The notes: generated by a model from the letters alone, not told the origin. DNA of 64,000 bases from Paenalcaligenes niemegkensis (GCF_022230885.1 NZ_JAKGCT010000001.1:62001-126000), one strand, 5' to 3'. Shown: positions 1 to 10,170, counted from the stretch's first letter. Numbers and translations: made by a program.

Positions 1-1
1 G

Positions 2-859
2 GGGATGGCTGGTCTGCTGGACCTGGGCTTCGTCGCCTTCTATGCCGTTGGCGCTTATTTTCTGGCTCTGGGATCAGAATACCTAGGTATCGGGTTTTGG
101 ACTGCCTTGCTTTTCGCGCCGATTGTCGCCGCTATAGCGGGAGCCATTCTGGGCTTTCCCGTACTGCGCATGCATGGCGACTATCTAGCCATTGTCACAT
201 TGGGCTTTGGCGAAATCATACGCCTGGTTCTCACCAACTGGTCAGAATTCACCGGTGGCCCCAACGGGGCGTCAGCGCCTGCGCCGACGTTTTTCGGCTT
301 GGAGTTCTCACGGCGAGGCAGCGAAGGCAACCCTCCCTTTCATGAATTTTTCGGCCTGGATTATAGCGGTGATTACAAATCGCTATTTATCTATATTGTG
401 CTGTTTGTTGTGGTGGCCATTGCGCTTCGATTTTTTAACCGCCTTCGGTACATGCCCATCGGACGCTCCTGGGAGGCCCTGCGTGAAGATGATATCGCGT
501 GCCGGTCACTAGGCATCAATCACGTAACCATCAAGCTGGCTGCATTCATGATTGGGGCTGTTGCGGGCGGTGTCGCAGGGGTGTTCTTTGCCGCTTATCA
601 AGGCTTTATCAACCCTACGTCGTTTAACTTTTTCGAATCGGTTCTAATATTGTCCATCGTCGTGCTTGGCGGCATGGGCTCGATGCTGGGTGTCATTATC
701 GCAGCGCTGGTGCTTACCCTGCTGCCCGAATTCTTGCGTGATCTGGCCGACTACCGTGTATTGATGTTCGGGCTGCTCATGATTGTGATGATGATTTGGC
801 GTCCCCACGGTCTGATTCGTGCTAAACGACCTGCTTTTGCCGGAGTCGGTCATGACTGA
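2..859 (+). CDS. livM: Branched-chain amino acid ABC transporter permease LivM (5' end cut by window)
   Basis: Inner-membrane permease subunit of a Liv-type (HAAT) ABC importer for branched-chain amino acids or related compounds. The reading frame is open to the window edge. The first ATG (position 5) lies inside the family's GLAGLLDLG-like motif, here GMAGLLDLG, so it is internal and the true start is upstream. Several hydrophobic helices are visible, plus the LivM-type EAA-like loop around '[19 protein letters not shown]' (residues ~155-175). It overlaps livG by 8 bp (ATG at 852), so the genes are translationally coupled. The substrate cannot be read from the sequence; the neighbouring ornithine cyclodeaminase suggests an amino acid. 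Assignment to the LivM family is strong. Confidence 0.93.
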   Translation, partial: GMAGLLDLGFVAFYAVGAYFLALGSEYLGIGFWTALLFAPIVAAIAGAILGFPVLRMHGDYLAIVTLGFGEIIRLVLTNWSEFTGGPNGASAPAPTFFGLEFSRRGSEGNPPFHEFFGLDYSGDYKSLFIYIVLFVVVAIALRFFNRLRYMPIGRSWEALREDDIACRSLGINHVTIKLAAFMIGAVAGGVAGVFFAAYQGFINPTSFNFFESVLILSIVVLGGMGSMLGVIIAALVLTLLPEFLRDLADYRVLMFGLLMIVMMIWRPHGLIRAKRPAFAGVGHD

Positions 860-1679
860 AGCCCAACAAGCCATTCTTGAGGTTCGCGGTTTAACGCAAC
901 GTTTTGGTGGGATTATCGCCAACAACAACATCAGCTTCGATGTGCAGCGTCACTCTGTCACCTCATTGATAGGGCCAAACGGAGCGGGAAAAACCACGGT
1001 ATTCAACTGCATTACGGGGTTTTACCAGGCCAGTTCCGGATCTATTGCGCTGCACCGGGCAAATGGCCAGTGTTCGCATATCGCCGAACTGCTCACCCGC
1101 CCCTTTACGGGCGGCTCACATCAGGTAACCCGCGCAGGCATCGCTCGCACCTTTCAAAACATACGGCTTTTTAAAGACATGACCGTGCTGGAAAACCTGC
1201 TGGTAGCCCAGCATCGTCGCCTCGATAACAACCTGTGGCGCGGAATGTGGGCCACAGCATCGTTTGAGACGCACGAACAGCAGGGTGTAGAAACGGCGAT
1301 GCACTGGCTGGAACGTCTGGACCTGACAGATCAGGCAAACCGGCTGGCAGGAGAACTGCCTTATGGCCGGCAACGAACGCTGGAAATTGCCAGGGCCATG
1401 TGCACCGATCCCATTTTGATTTGCCTGGATGAGCCCGCCGCTGGCCTTAACTCCATAGAAACCGAACGGCTCGCAGAGCTTATTCATCTGTTGCGAACTG
1501 AGTTTTCAGTCACCATCTTATTGATTGAACACGACATGAGCCTAGTGATGGATATTTCCGATCACATCGTCGTGCTTGATCACGGAGTCGTCATTGCCGA
1601 GGGAAAACCAGACGGAATACGCGAACATCCGGAAGTCATTACTGCCTATCTGGGAACCATAGACGAGGATGCATTATGA
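852..1679 (+). CDS. livG: Branched-chain amino acid ABC transporter ATP-binding protein LivG
   Basis: Cytoplasmic ATPase, one of the two nucleotide-binding subunits that power the Liv importer. Walker A is GPNGAGKTT (residues ~43-51), followed by the LivG-type insertion and '[10 protein letters not shown]', a Q-loop typical of this family. The signature region is degenerate ('[17 protein letters not shown]') and Walker B is '[12 protein letters not shown]'. The H-loop '[11 protein letters not shown]' is present, and the C-terminal '[10 protein letters not shown]' is the LivG/LivF tail. I chose ATG 852 ([11 protein letters not shown]) over an upstream in-frame codon at 819 because it gives the normal LivG N-terminus and the usual overlap with livM. 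The livF start overlaps the stop (ATGA), which fits a livM-G-F operon. No substrate-binding protein is in view. Confidence 0.95.
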   Translation: MTEAQQAILEVRGLTQRFGGIIANNNISFDVQRHSVTSLIGPNGAGKTTVFNCITGFYQASSGSIALHRANGQCSHIAELLTRPFTGGSHQVTRAGIARTFQNIRLFKDMTVLENLLVAQHRRLDNNLWRGMWATASFETHEQQGVETAMHWLERLDLTDQANRLAGELPYGRQRTLEIARAMCTDPILICLDEPAAGLNSIETERLAELIHLLRTEFSVTILLIEHDMSLVMDISDHIVVLDHGVVIAEGKPDGIREHPEVITAYLGTIDEDAL

Positions 1680-2400
1680 GCACACCGTTACTTGAACTTA
1701 AAAATGTGTGTAATGCCTACGGATCGATTCAGGTTCTGCACGATGTCAGCTTGCATGTGAATGCGGGTGAAATTGTGTGTCTGATAGGCGCCAACGGCGC
1801 TGGAAAAAGTACCCTGTTAATGAGCATCTTTAGTTCGCCGAAGATTACCCAGGGCGAAATTCTATATAACGGCGTTGATGTCGCTGCCATTGCCCCGCAT
1901 CACGTGGCACGCCTTGGCATTGCCCAAGTCCCTGAAGGCAGACGCATCTTTCCGGGGATGACGGTAGAAGAAAATATACTTATTGGCACACTGCCCATCG
2001 GGATGCAGCATGCCGAGGAAGATAAAGCCGAAATATTTGCCCTGTTCCCTCGCTTGAAAGAGCGCCGAAACCAACGTGCCGGCACCTTGTCCGGTGGCGA
2101 ACAGCAAATGCTTGCCATGGCTCGCGCCTTAATGGCTAGACCCGACACAATCCTGCTGGACGAACCCAGTTTAGGTTTGGCTCCCCTGATCGTCAAACAA
2201 GTATTTGAAATTCTGAAAGATATTACATCGCTGGGGAAAACGATTTTTTAGTCGAGCAAAATGCCTATCATGCGCTGAGCCTGTCGCATCGAGGCTACGT
2301 AATGACAAATGGCCGTATTGCCCTGACAGGAACCGGCAAGGAGCTTCTGGCTGATAGCACCGTTCGGGATGCCTATCTGGGAGGGAAGAAAAAGCTCTGA
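1676..2400 (+). CDS. livF: Branched-chain amino acid ABC transporter ATP-binding protein LivF (apparent 1-nt frameshift)
   Basis: Second ATPase of the Liv importer. Walker A GANGAGKST, signature LSGGEQQMLAMARALM and Walker B ILLDEPSLGLAP are all intact. Reading stops at a TAG at 2249-2251 directly after GKTIF, at a run of six T (2244-2249). Adding one T restores 'FLVEQNAYHALSLSHRG', the expected LivF H-loop (usually 'LVEQN'), and continues in frame to the TGA at 2398, giving 241 residues, the normal family length. The downstream frame is fully conserved, so a sequencing deletion is more likely than a real pseudogene. If the shift is genuine, the ATPase would lack its C-terminal ~50 residues. 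Confidence 0.9.
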
Positions 2401-2454
2401 TCTTCGTTATACACTTTGAGTCTTCTTTTCAGATTGCAACAAGGAAACCATATC

Positions 2455-3048
2455 GTGAGTCACCCCGATGTACAGAACAGCGAATCGGCCCTGGCAGAAC
2501 GCGTGCGTTGGCTGCGTCAACAACGCGGGTGGACCTTAGAACAAGCTGGCAGAGCCTGCGTCGTTGCGACATCAAGCCTATCAAAAATCGAAAACGGACT
2601 CAGTTCGCCCACTTATGATGTGCTGCTGCGCATTGCAAAAGGATTCGGCGTCGATGTCGCAGAGCTATTTGTACCTGCCCGTGAGCACATGGGGGCTGGA
2701 CGACGCACCATTGAACGGGCAGGCACTGGCGAGCTGCACGAAACACCGATGTACGAACACCGGGTATTGTGTTCGCAACTGGCCAACAAACGAATGATGC
2801 CCTTTATCACCCGTATCAAGGCGCATGCCATCGAAGACGACGAGGGCTGGAGCCGGCACGACGGCGAAGAGTTCGTCTATGTGCTTAAAGGAAGTGTTGA
2901 ACTGCATACCGAGTTTTATCAGCCCGCCGTGCTGCATACCGGCGATTGTTTCTACATTGATAGCCGGATGCTGCATCGAGTGATTAACCATGCAGACATT
3001 GACGCGGAAGTCATGTGGATCAGTACCAAACCTGAGCTATGTGAATAA
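2455..3048 (+). CDS. XRE-family transcriptional regulator with C-terminal cupin domain
   Basis: One-component regulator: an N-terminal lambda-repressor-like helix-turn-helix (residues ~10-65, 'LRQQRGWTLEQAG', 'SSLSKIENGLSSPTYDVLLRIAKG') followed by a cupin_2 sensor domain (residues ~100-195, 'HDGEEFVYVLKGSVELH', 'LHTGDCFYID'). This architecture is common in regulators of amino-acid or polyamine catabolism, where the cupin is thought to bind the effector. I chose GTG 2455 because AAGGAA sits 8 nt upstream; a TTG at 2416 is in frame but has no good ribosome site. It is the first gene of a pair with the ornithine cyclodeaminase-like gene 15 bp downstream, so that enzyme and possibly the liv genes are candidate targets. 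The specific ligand is unknown. Confidence 0.88.
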   Translation: MSHPDVQNSESALAERVRWLRQQRGWTLEQAGRACVVATSSLSKIENGLSSPTYDVLLRIAKGFGVDVAELFVPAREHMGAGRRTIERAGTGELHETPMYEHRVLCSQLANKRMMPFITRIKAHAIEDDEGWSRHDGEEFVYVLKGSVELHTEFYQPAVLHTGDCFYIDSRMLHRVINHADIDAEVMWISTKPELCE

Positions 3049-3063
3049 TGAATGGAGACCTGT

Positions 3064-3972
3064 ATGCACAACCTTCCCCTTTTACTCGACGCTGAACAAA
3101 CGGCAGCAGCGTTAGCCTTTCCGGCATTGGTGGAGTCCCTGACGATAGCGGCTTCCGACTACGCTTCACAGGCTATCCTGGCTCCAACGCGCCAGGCGCT
3201 TTCGTACCCTAATGGCGCAACCATGCTGTCTATGCCAGCCACAGCAAAAGACATTGGCATACACAAGCTCGTAAACATCATGCCTGATAATCACAAACAA
3301 AACCTAGCGGTTATCCAGGGATTGGTCTGTGCCTACGACGGGCAAACGGGTGCTGCCCTGTTTGTACTAGATGGCCCAACGGTGACCGAACGCCGCACAG
3401 CTGCGGTGTCAATGCTGGGTATACGAGCGCTGTGGAATGATAGCTGCAAACATGTTGCGATCATCGGTGCCGGTGTACAAGCCATCGGTCATGCTCGAGC
3501 CGTGCATGCCTTGTATCCGGATGCCCACATTACCCTGGTAGCCAGAAACAGTGCAAAAGGAAAGCAGGCAGCAGAAAGTGTCGGCGACTGTGATATCCAG
3601 GTCAGCACAACGGTTCCCGCAGGGGCTGATGTCGTGATATGCGCGACCAGCAGCAGCACTCCGGTGTATCACGAAGCCCCCGGTCCCGGACGTCTCGTCA
3701 TCGGGATGGGTGCCTATAGGCAGGATATGGCTGAAATAGCTCCCGGTGTCATTCACGGCAGCCGCCTTTACATTGATGACCCGGAATCTGGCCCGCATGA
3801 AGCGGGGGATTTTCTCCAGGCTCATGCATCATGGGACGAAGTCCACAGCATTGCGCATGCCTTGCGCTTTCCGCCCCCGCTGGACGCTGCCATGGTCTAT
3901 AAAACCGTGGGCTGTGCGGCCTGGGACTTAGCCGCTGCACGCTGCGCGCGCCTGTCTCTTGGCCTGTCATAG
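3064..3972 (+). CDS. Ornithine cyclodeaminase / mu-crystallin family protein
   Basis: Member of the ornithine cyclodeaminase/mu-crystallin fold (PF02423), which includes ornithine cyclodeaminase, alanine dehydrogenase and delta1-pyrroline-2-carboxylate reductase; all use NAD(P)H/NAD+. Visible: substrate-binding N-terminus with 'GIHKLVNIMPDN' (Lys and Asn typical of the family) and 'LVCAYDGQTGAALFVLDGPTVTERRTAAVSMLG' around residues 75-115. The Rossmann motif is 'VAIIGAGVQAIGHARAV' (~140) and 'GMGAYRQDMAEI' lies near 220. Length of 302 residues is close to family norm (~310-350). ATG 3064 follows GGAG by six bases; ATG 3052 lacks a site. Which of the reactions it performs cannot be decided by sequence inspection. 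It follows the XRE-cupin gene and probably shares its transcript. Confidence 0.85.
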   Translation: MHNLPLLLDAEQTAAALAFPALVESLTIAASDYASQAILAPTRQALSYPNGATMLSMPATAKDIGIHKLVNIMPDNHKQNLAVIQGLVCAYDGQTGAALFVLDGPTVTERRTAAVSMLGIRALWNDSCKHVAIIGAGVQAIGHARAVHALYPDAHITLVARNSAKGKQAAESVGDCDIQVSTTVPAGADVVICATSSSTPVYHEAPGPGRLVIGMGAYRQDMAEIAPGVIHGSRLYIDDPESGPHEAGDFLQAHASWDEVHSIAHALRFPPPLDAAMVYKTVGCAAWDLAAARCARLSLGLS

Positions 3973-4100
3973 TTGCCCAGACTCAAGTGCAAAACTATAG
4001 CTTCGGCCTCGAGCGTTTGTTAATCGCCCGCGGGCGTGGCCTTGCTTAAAAACCCGATTTTCATCCAAACAACGCGCCAGACACACGCCTGTTTTCAGGT

Positions 4101-4517
4101 TTAAGAACGGCAGGCCCACAAGTTTGTGACACCGCCGTCCGATAACAGATACTGCCCTAAGGAAGCGCATTGACCTTCTGTACAGAACTCATAATCGGGC
4201 GTGTATTCAGAACGCGTGAGGGCTAGGACATCAGGCGCCTTTTGTGCTGGAACATACTGGTACCAGCCCTCTTTATACTCAGCTTCAGACGCTGGCTCCA
4301 TACCTGCCCCCGACCCTTTGACGCGAGCCTGGTCTATTTGTAAATAGGGCTGACCTTTGTTGTCCAGCCGTACCGAGTAAAGCTCTTCCCACCGTTGATG
4401 CTCAATCGAGTGCATCCAGGCTAAGGTAAATTTCTGAGTATCAATATGCACAACCTCAGCATCGGGCACAGCCGCAAGCTGTAAACAGATGCCCACCGCT
4501 GCGGCGCTTGCCATCAT
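4101..4517 (-). CDS. DUF1850 protein associated with TRAP transporter
   Basis: Small probably exported protein of the DUF1850 family, which typically accompanies fused TRAP permeases with TAXI binding proteins. The diagnostic segment 'FTLAWMHSIEHQRWEELYSV' (residues ~30-50) carries the family HS-x-E-x2-x-W-x-E pattern. A short hydrophobic N-terminus (MMASAAAVGICLQLAAV) looks like a signal or anchor. I chose ATG 4517 because it overlaps the TGA of the upstream permease (ATGA), the usual coupled arrangement; a longer frame to 4622 exists but overlaps the permease. Function within the transporter is not established. It is the last gene of the TAXI-permease-DUF1850 cluster and converges on the ornithine cyclodeaminase-like gene. 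Confidence 0.85.
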   Translation of the reverse strand: MMASAAAVGICLQLAAVPDAEVVHIDTQKFTLAWMHSIEHQRWEELYSVRLDNKGQPYLQIDQARVKGSGAGMEPASEAEYKEGWYQYVPAQKAPDVLALTRSEYTPDYEFCTEGQCASLGQYLLSDGGVTNLWACRS

Positions 4518-6555
4518 GACTGCTGAAGCCTGGTTTCTTGCCGCTTGGTGCGCAGGTAATGCCACACTAAAAACAGCACCGCAAGGGCTCCACCTATTTG
4601 ATCCGATACAGGACTTGCCCACACCAAAAACACCGCGGCAATAACTACATAAAGCCGTTCAAGAATATTGACTCGACTGAACAGGAAGCCAGTGGCGCCT
4701 ACTCCCCACAGAATGATGGCAATAATACATTTAATGGTGATATAGACCACTTCCCATGGGCTGCTGAAGTCTTGCATCATCAAGGCTGGACTATAAACGG
4801 CCATGTACGGAACGATAAAACCGGCAATCGCAATACGCATGGCCTGGATACTGATTTTCAGGCCTGTGGTTTTAGCTATAGGCGCCGCCGCGAAGGCAGC
4901 CAGCGCCACGGGAGGCGTGAGATCAGCCATGATGCCGAAATAGAAAACAAACATGTGTGACACAATAAGTGGCACACCCAGTTGCAGCAGGATGGGGGCC
5001 GCCAGTGAACTCGTAATGATGTAGTTGGGAATGGTGGGAATCCCCATCCCCAGCACCAGGCACGTAATCATGGTCAGGAATAACGCCAGCAGCAGATTAT
5101 CTTGCCCGATAGCAATAACTTGCCCTCCGAATTCCGCAGCCACACCCGTCAAGTTGATAATGCCGATAATAACGCCCACCAAGGCGCAGGCAATGGCCAC
5201 GGGCAAAGCATGCCTGGCTCCTTCGGCCAGCGAGGCAATAGATTCTCGGAGCAAATCACCATCACGGCCACGCATCAGCAAAAAGGCGGCCAGCACGGCA
5301 ATAATTGCAAAAAATGTAATGACGCCGAATTTTATAAAGCCCGTGCAGGCTATACCCAGGAGCACCCAAAACAAGTACCTCAGCGCCTTATGCCCAGCGC
5401 CTTGAATGCTTGCCGCGCCAAAGATCAGAATCACAGTCAGCCCCAGGCCTACGGTGCCTGAAAACAGCGGTGTATAGCCTGAAAACAATAAAGCAACCAA
5501 GCCAATTAACGGAATTAGCAGATACCAGCGTATCTTGATCGCGGCCCACGGATCCGGGCACTGGCTCTTGGGCAGGCCCACCAATCCTTCGCGTCCGGCG
5601 ACTAAGTGAACGGTCCAGAATGCAGTAAAAAAGTACAGAATGGCAGGGATGACAGCAGCTTTGACAATCTCGATATAAGGAACGTTAATTGTCTCGGCCA
5701 TAATGAATGCCACCGCACCCATCACAGGCGGCATGATCTGTCCACCCATACTGGCTGTAGCCTCTACCCCGCCTGAAAAAGACGATGAGTAGCCAAAGCG
5801 TTTCATCAAAGGAATGGTGAATTGGCCGGTAGTCACAACGTTGGCAACACCAGAGCCATTGATGGTGCCCATCAATCCCGAACTTACCACCGACACCTTG
5901 GCGGGCCCCCTCGAGTATGACCTACCGTTCCCATTGCCAGGTCGCTGAACAGCGTAATCATGCCTGCTCGCTCTAAAAACGAACCAAACAAGATAAACAG
6001 AAAGATATAGGTAGAGGAAACATAAGTAGGCGTGCCATATATGCCCTCAGTACCAAAGCCCAGAGTGCTGACGATCTGGTCAAAACCGTAGCCTCGATGC
6101 GTTAGCGCCCCTGGCAAATACTCGCCAAAAAGCCCATAGAGCAGAAACAAGCCACAGATAATGGGCAAGGCAATTCCCATCATGCGACGCGTCGCTTCAA
6201 ACACTAAAACGATGATCACAATACCGACCACCATATCGCCCTGGGTCATTTCACCGGCTCTGGCGGTTAAGTCAGACTCGAAAACCCAATGGTAAAAACT
6301 GAAGAGAAAACCTGCTCCACCCAAGAGCCAGGCTAAACCGGGGATGGGTCGTCCAAAAAAGTTTGGATGCAGGGTAAAGACCATCAGCAGCACGAAACCA
6401 ACGTGTATCGCCCTGACGACCTGGCTGGAAATCGGACTGAATGCCGCGGTATAAACCTGAAAGACAGAAAATGCCACCGCCACCCAAAATATGGCTCTAG
6501 GTAAGGTTTCAACAGGTGGTGCTGCTTCGATAGGTGGAGCTATCTCAGTACTCAT
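4514..6555 (-). CDS. TRAP transporter fused permease subunit (4TM/12TM), apparent 1-nt frameshift
   Basis: Large inner-membrane TRAP permease in which the small (DctQ-like) and large (DctM-like) subunits are fused; works with the TAXI binding protein encoded just upstream. The sequence appears as two frames: residues 1-~220 (MSTEIAPPIE ... GHTRGGP) and the remainder starting at 'VSVVSSGLMGTINGSGVAN'. The break lies at 5903-5910 (GGG CCCCC on the + strand). One extra base there restores 'GGPAKVSVVSSGLMGTING', a hallmark TRAP-M motif, and gives 680 residues, normal for the fused class. Many hydrophobic helices follow, with 'GMGIPTIPNYIITSSLAAP' and 'TPPVALAAFAAAPIAK' typical of DctM. Most likely a sequencing deletion. 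The substrate is probably an organic or amino acid such as glutamate, but this is inference. Confidence 0.9.
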
Positions 6556-6650
6556 AAAGTTTCGTTTCGCTTTGCTTACAAAAATGGCAGTGTTTCTTGT
6601 TAATTAAGAAGCACTGCCTGAATCTGCCTAAATAATCAAGACAACACCCT

Positions 6651-7610
6651 TTATTGGATAACACCCTGCTCACGATAATAACGCTCTGCACCGGGGTGTA
6701 CAGGCACAGGCATACCGTTAACAGCATTTTCCAGCTTCATGGTTTTAACGGCGTTATGCGCAGAGAATAAAGCCTCAAGATTGTCATAAAGCGCTTTGGT
6801 CATGGCATAGGCCAAGTCATCTGATACGTCCGAGTGGGTTACCAGGAAGTTAGGAATCGCAGCGGTAGGCATGTCGACGTCCTGTCCCGCGTAAGTACCG
6901 GCAGGAATCACAGCGGGCTGATAGGCCTCGTCACCCACTTTTTCCACAACCTCTGCTGGAATGGCAACCACAACAATACGGACGGAAGTAGCCAGATCGC
7001 GAATCGACGACACCCCTAATCCGGCTGACTGAAGCGTCGCGTCAAGCTGGCGGTTTTTCATAAGCTCTACGGATTCGCCGAAAGGCAAATATTCGACTTT
7101 GCTGAAATCGGCATAGCTCATGCCTGCTGCTTTTAAAATGGCACGGGCATTAAGTTCAGTTCCCGAGCGTGCTGCCCCCACCGAAATGCGTTTACCGCGT
7201 AAATCTTCCAGTGTTTTTACACCTGACTCTGCGTTAGCGACGATTTGAATGTAATTATTATAAGTAGCTGAAAGACCGCGAAGCTTATCCAGTTTCTTGG
7301 TGAAGCCCGCTTCTTCATTACCATTCCATGCATCAGAGACAGAGTCAGCCAGAGCCAGTGCCAGCTCGCCCCTTCCTGCTTGCAACAGGTTCATGTTTTC
7401 TGCCGAGGCCTTTGTTACCTGGGCAGTGGCTTTCACATTGGGGATATCGCGCGCGTAAATTTGTGACAAGGCCACACCCAAGGGATAGTAAACGCCGCTT
7501 TGCCCCCCGGTGAGAATATTCACAAACTGGGCCTTTTGTGCGATGGCAGTGCCACCGACTAGAGTGGCAACCGTTAGCGCTGTGCCCGCAAGCACTTTAA
7601 TAAAACGCAT
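6651..7610 (-). CDS. TAXI family TRAP transporter solute-binding protein
   Basis: Periplasmic receptor that delivers substrate to the fused TRAP permease. Residues 1-24 are a Sec signal peptide (cleavage likely after GGTAIA). The mature start 'FVNILTGGQSGVYYPLGVALSQIY' is the characteristic TAXI opening, followed by 'TKASAENMNLLQAGRGELALALADS' and 'LEDLRGKRISVGAARSGTELNA' (~140-160). Total 319 residues matches the family (~315-330). It is the first gene of the leftward TAXI-permease-DUF1850 cluster, 95 bp upstream of the permease. Characterised TAXI systems take up glutamate/glutamine or other organic acids; nothing here narrows that. Confidence 0.92.
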   Translation of the reverse strand: MRFIKVLAGTALTVATLVGGTAIAQKAQFVNILTGGQSGVYYPLGVALSQIYARDIPNVKATAQVTKASAENMNLLQAGRGELALALADSVSDAWNGNEEAGFTKKLDKLRGLSATYNNYIQIVANAESGVKTLEDLRGKRISVGAARSGTELNARAILKAAGMSYADFSKVEYLPFGESVELMKNRQLDATLQSAGLGVSSIRDLATSVRIVVVAIPAEVVEKVGDEAYQPAVIPAGTYAGQDVDMPTAAIPNFLVTHSDVSDDLAYAMTKALYDNLEALFSAHNAVKTMKLENAVNGMPVPVHPGAERYYREQGVIQ

Positions 7611-7832
7611 ATAACTTCCCTCCGAAACGATAAACAGGAATCTGTTCTTTTAGTTGTGTTGGCCTGCATTTTTGGTGTGTAGAGCACCTTTCTGCAGTCA
7701 TCGGGCCAGGCCACATCCCTAAAGCCACATGCGTAACAATGCCAGATAGCGAATAAAAAACAAGCGGGGATTTCCCGAGACTCTTAGTTACGTGCTGTGT
7801 TTAGAAGCTAAGAATACTCGGAAAACAACGAT

Positions 7833-9482
7833 TTATCTGCGCCACCAAAGCCAGAACAAAAGCAGCCCGCTGCCACACAGCGTCGCGGCTATACCCAGCA
7901 GCGTAAATAGCGGCACCCCAAAAACCGAAGGGCCAAGATTGATTAAATGAGGAGCCAGGCCCAGCGCAAATGCAGCGGTTACAACAGCAATGCATAAACG
8001 TGTTGCCGCCCGCTCAAGTGATTGACCCAGATCACGCATGTGCCTTACTTCTAAATCGACCCCGACACGGCCATGACGCAAGCGATGCATCAACAAGCGC
8101 ACATAACCCGGCATATCGGCGGCCAGATCATAAAACTCTGCCGCCAGGTAGGTTGCCCGACGGCGTAGCGCCCGCGGCGAATACTGGCGCGTCATTTGCG
8201 ATTGCACCAGCGGTTGCGCCACCGCGACGATATCAAGCGTAGGATCCATACGCAGCAATACGCCATCCGCAGTGATGAATGCCTTAAACAACAAGCTTAG
8301 GTCGGTGGGCAACGCGATATGCAGTTCACGTGCCAAGGACATGAAATCACTTAAGGCGTGACTGATCTTCAAAGGCTTGATCCCGTGCCTGGCCAGAAAG
8401 CGCTCTGTTGCTGCATTCAGCGCCACCGGATCGCTGTCATACTGATCAGACCAGCTCAAAAGCATGCTGGCAACGCCATCGGCCCGGCCTTCTACCAAAG
8501 CGCGGAATAGAATCAACAGTTCGTGCTTTCGCCGTTCGGATAGACGCCCCACCATTCCGAAATCGATAAAACCAACGCGGTTTTCAGCCATCGCAATCAT
8601 ATTTCCCGGATGAGGGTCAGCATGAAATACGCCGTCCTCAAGAACCATCTGCAGTATGGCCTTAGCCCCGCGTCGGGCTAAGGCATGAGGATCCAGCCCG
8701 GCCCCACGCAATTGCTTTGCATCAATAGGCGGATAGCCCTCGATAAACTCTTGCACCAGCAATCGTTCGCTGGTCCATTCCCAGTAAATCTTGGGGATAA
8801 CCACCGTTGGGTCTGATTCAAAGTTTCGTGCGACTTCATCACAATAGTGCCCTTCGCGCGCGAAATCGAGCTCGTCGCGCATTGCAGCCCCCAGATAACT
8901 TACGATTTCCAGTGGCCTGTAGCGCTTCCATTCATCACTTGACTGTTGCAACAGACGAGCAATGTGACTAAGCAGCCGCAAATCGGCTTCAATTACCGGA
9001 CGCAACTTCGGCCGGCGCACTTTGAGCACAACCTGCTCCCCGCTATGCAAAGTGGCCTTATACACTTGCGCGATAGATGCCGCTGCAATGGGCTGTTCAT
9101 CGAAGCTGGCAAAGACCTGATAGGGATCCCCATTCAGATCCTCGTGGATTTGCTCGAACACCAGGCTCCACGGCAGTGGTTCTACCGAACTATGCAGCTT
9201 TGCAAGCTCACCAGTCCACTCTGGCCCCAGCAAGTCGTGCCGTGTAGCCAATATTTGCCCTAACTTGATGTAAGTAGGACCCAACGCTTCAATCGCTTTA
9301 CGCAGGCGCTCTGGCTGAGATAGCTCTTCATGCTGTGCATCAATACGCTGCTGACTCTGGGGCAGCAACTTGCGTAAATTTAATTGATCTACAAGGCCAT
9401 CTACCCCATACCGTATGAAGATAGATGCCACATCAATTAAGCGAGTCCGGTCACGCGCCGCCACGATTGCTGTCTCTAGCAT
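7833..9482 (-). CDS. ABC1/AarF/UbiB-family atypical kinase
   Basis: Protein-kinase-like ATPase of the ABC1 (ADCK/UbiB) family, linked in many bacteria to ubiquinone biosynthesis. Family landmarks: 'GPTYIKLGQILATR' (KxGQ motif, residues ~65-80), the alanine-rich nucleotide loop 'PIAAASIAQVYKA', the 'VVLKV' lysine, the catalytic loop 'VFHADPHPGNM' and the metal-binding 'FIDFGMVG'. The C-terminus has two predicted membrane helices, as in UbiB. I chose ATG 9482 (MLETAIVAAR), preceded by AAGGA, over a GTG-type start 30 bases upstream. It stands apart from other ubi genes here, so I leave the symbol blank; several paralogues exist in betaproteobacteria. Confidence 0.88.
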   Translation of the reverse strand: MLETAIVAARDRTRLIDVASIFIRYGVDGLVDQLNLRKLLPQSQQRIDAQHEELSQPERLRKAIEALGPTYIKLGQILATRHDLLGPEWTGELAKLHSSVEPLPWSLVFEQIHEDLNGDPYQVFASFDEQPIAAASIAQVYKATLHSGEQVVLKVRRPKLRPVIEADLRLLSHIARLLQQSSDEWKRYRPLEIVSYLGAAMRDELDFAREGHYCDEVARNFESDPTVVIPKIYWEWTSERLLVQEFIEGYPPIDAKQLRGAGLDPHALARRGAKAILQMVLEDGVFHADPHPGNMIAMAENRVGFIDFGMVGRLSERRKHELLILFRALVEGRADGVASMLLSWSDQYDSDPVALNAATERFLARHGIKPLKISHALSDFMSLARELHIALPTDLSLLFKAFITADGVLLRMDPTLDIVAVAQPLVQSQMTRQYSPRALRRRATYLAAEFYDLAADMPGYVRLLMHRLRHGRVGVDLEVRHMRDLGQSLERAATRLCIAVVTAAFALGLAPHLINLGPSVFGVPLFTLLGIAATLCGSGLLLFWLWWRR

Positions 9483-9579
9483 GGGAGATCCTTGGGATTG
9501 TCTTAAGCCCAAGCATAACGCATGACGAAGATCCCCTGTATGCCCTGAAACTGACGGCTAAGGGAGCGTAGCTGATAAA

Positions 9580-10098
9580 TCAATCGAAATGGGTTTCGAC
9601 GATCTGGTTGAAGGCTTCTTCAGCGCTCATGCCTGACTGCATCAGTTCGCTAATCTGGGCAGAGTATTCTTGAATGCCATTAGGCAGAAACTCCCGGTGC
9701 CCCTTGAAGTAGTTATATTTTTCTACCTCAATCGGATCAACGGCAGGACGGGCTGCAGCGCGGCTGCGGGTTGCACCACCGGTACTGCTTCGAGGCGCCC
9801 GTTTTACCGGAGGTGGTGCACTAATTGCCTGCTTTACCGCATCCAGACTAAATTCTTTCGACAAGTCATCACTGACGTTGCCGTTTTCATTCAAGGGCAT
9901 CAGCAAGTTTTTGCTGTCGAATGCCATTTTAAAACCGCGGGCATTCAGCACTTGATAATTCGGTCGTTTTGCGTGTCCAGGAAACTGAAACTGAACACGA
10001 TCACCGTATGATTCCATACGCTCAACAACGTCTTTTAAGAATTCGGGAGCGAGTGAACCCAGCTCGCCATTCCAACGTGTACTGCGTCTAGTGGCCAA
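9580..10098 (-). CDS. Hypothetical basic protein with Pro/Arg-rich linker
   Basis: I do not recognise this 172-residue protein. It has an N-terminal folded-looking part (residues 1-90) and a Pro/Arg/Ser/Ala-rich linker (~92-117, e.g. 'PPPVKRAPRSSTGG'). A C-terminal acidic helix pair follows ('ISELMQSGMSAEEAFNQIVE'). No signal peptide or membrane helix is seen. The basic linker is reminiscent of nucleoid-binding or scaffold proteins, but that is only an impression. It is a monocistronic-looking leftward gene between the ABC1 kinase and the efflux operon. The normal codon pattern and ATG start support a real gene. Confidence 0.7.
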   Translation of the reverse strand: MATRRSTRWNGELGSLAPEFLKDVVERMESYGDRVQFQFPGHAKRPNYQVLNARGFKMAFDSKNLLMPLNENGNVSDDLSKEFSLDAVKQAISAPPPVKRAPRSSTGGATRSRAAARPAVDPIEVEKYNYFKGHREFLPNGIQEYSAQISELMQSGMSAEEAFNQIVETHFD

Positions 10099-10170
10099 AA
10101 TAAATACTTCCCAAGTCGAGACAGACGGACAAATTCGTCTACAAAAAATTCGGAGAGTTATTGTACGCCC

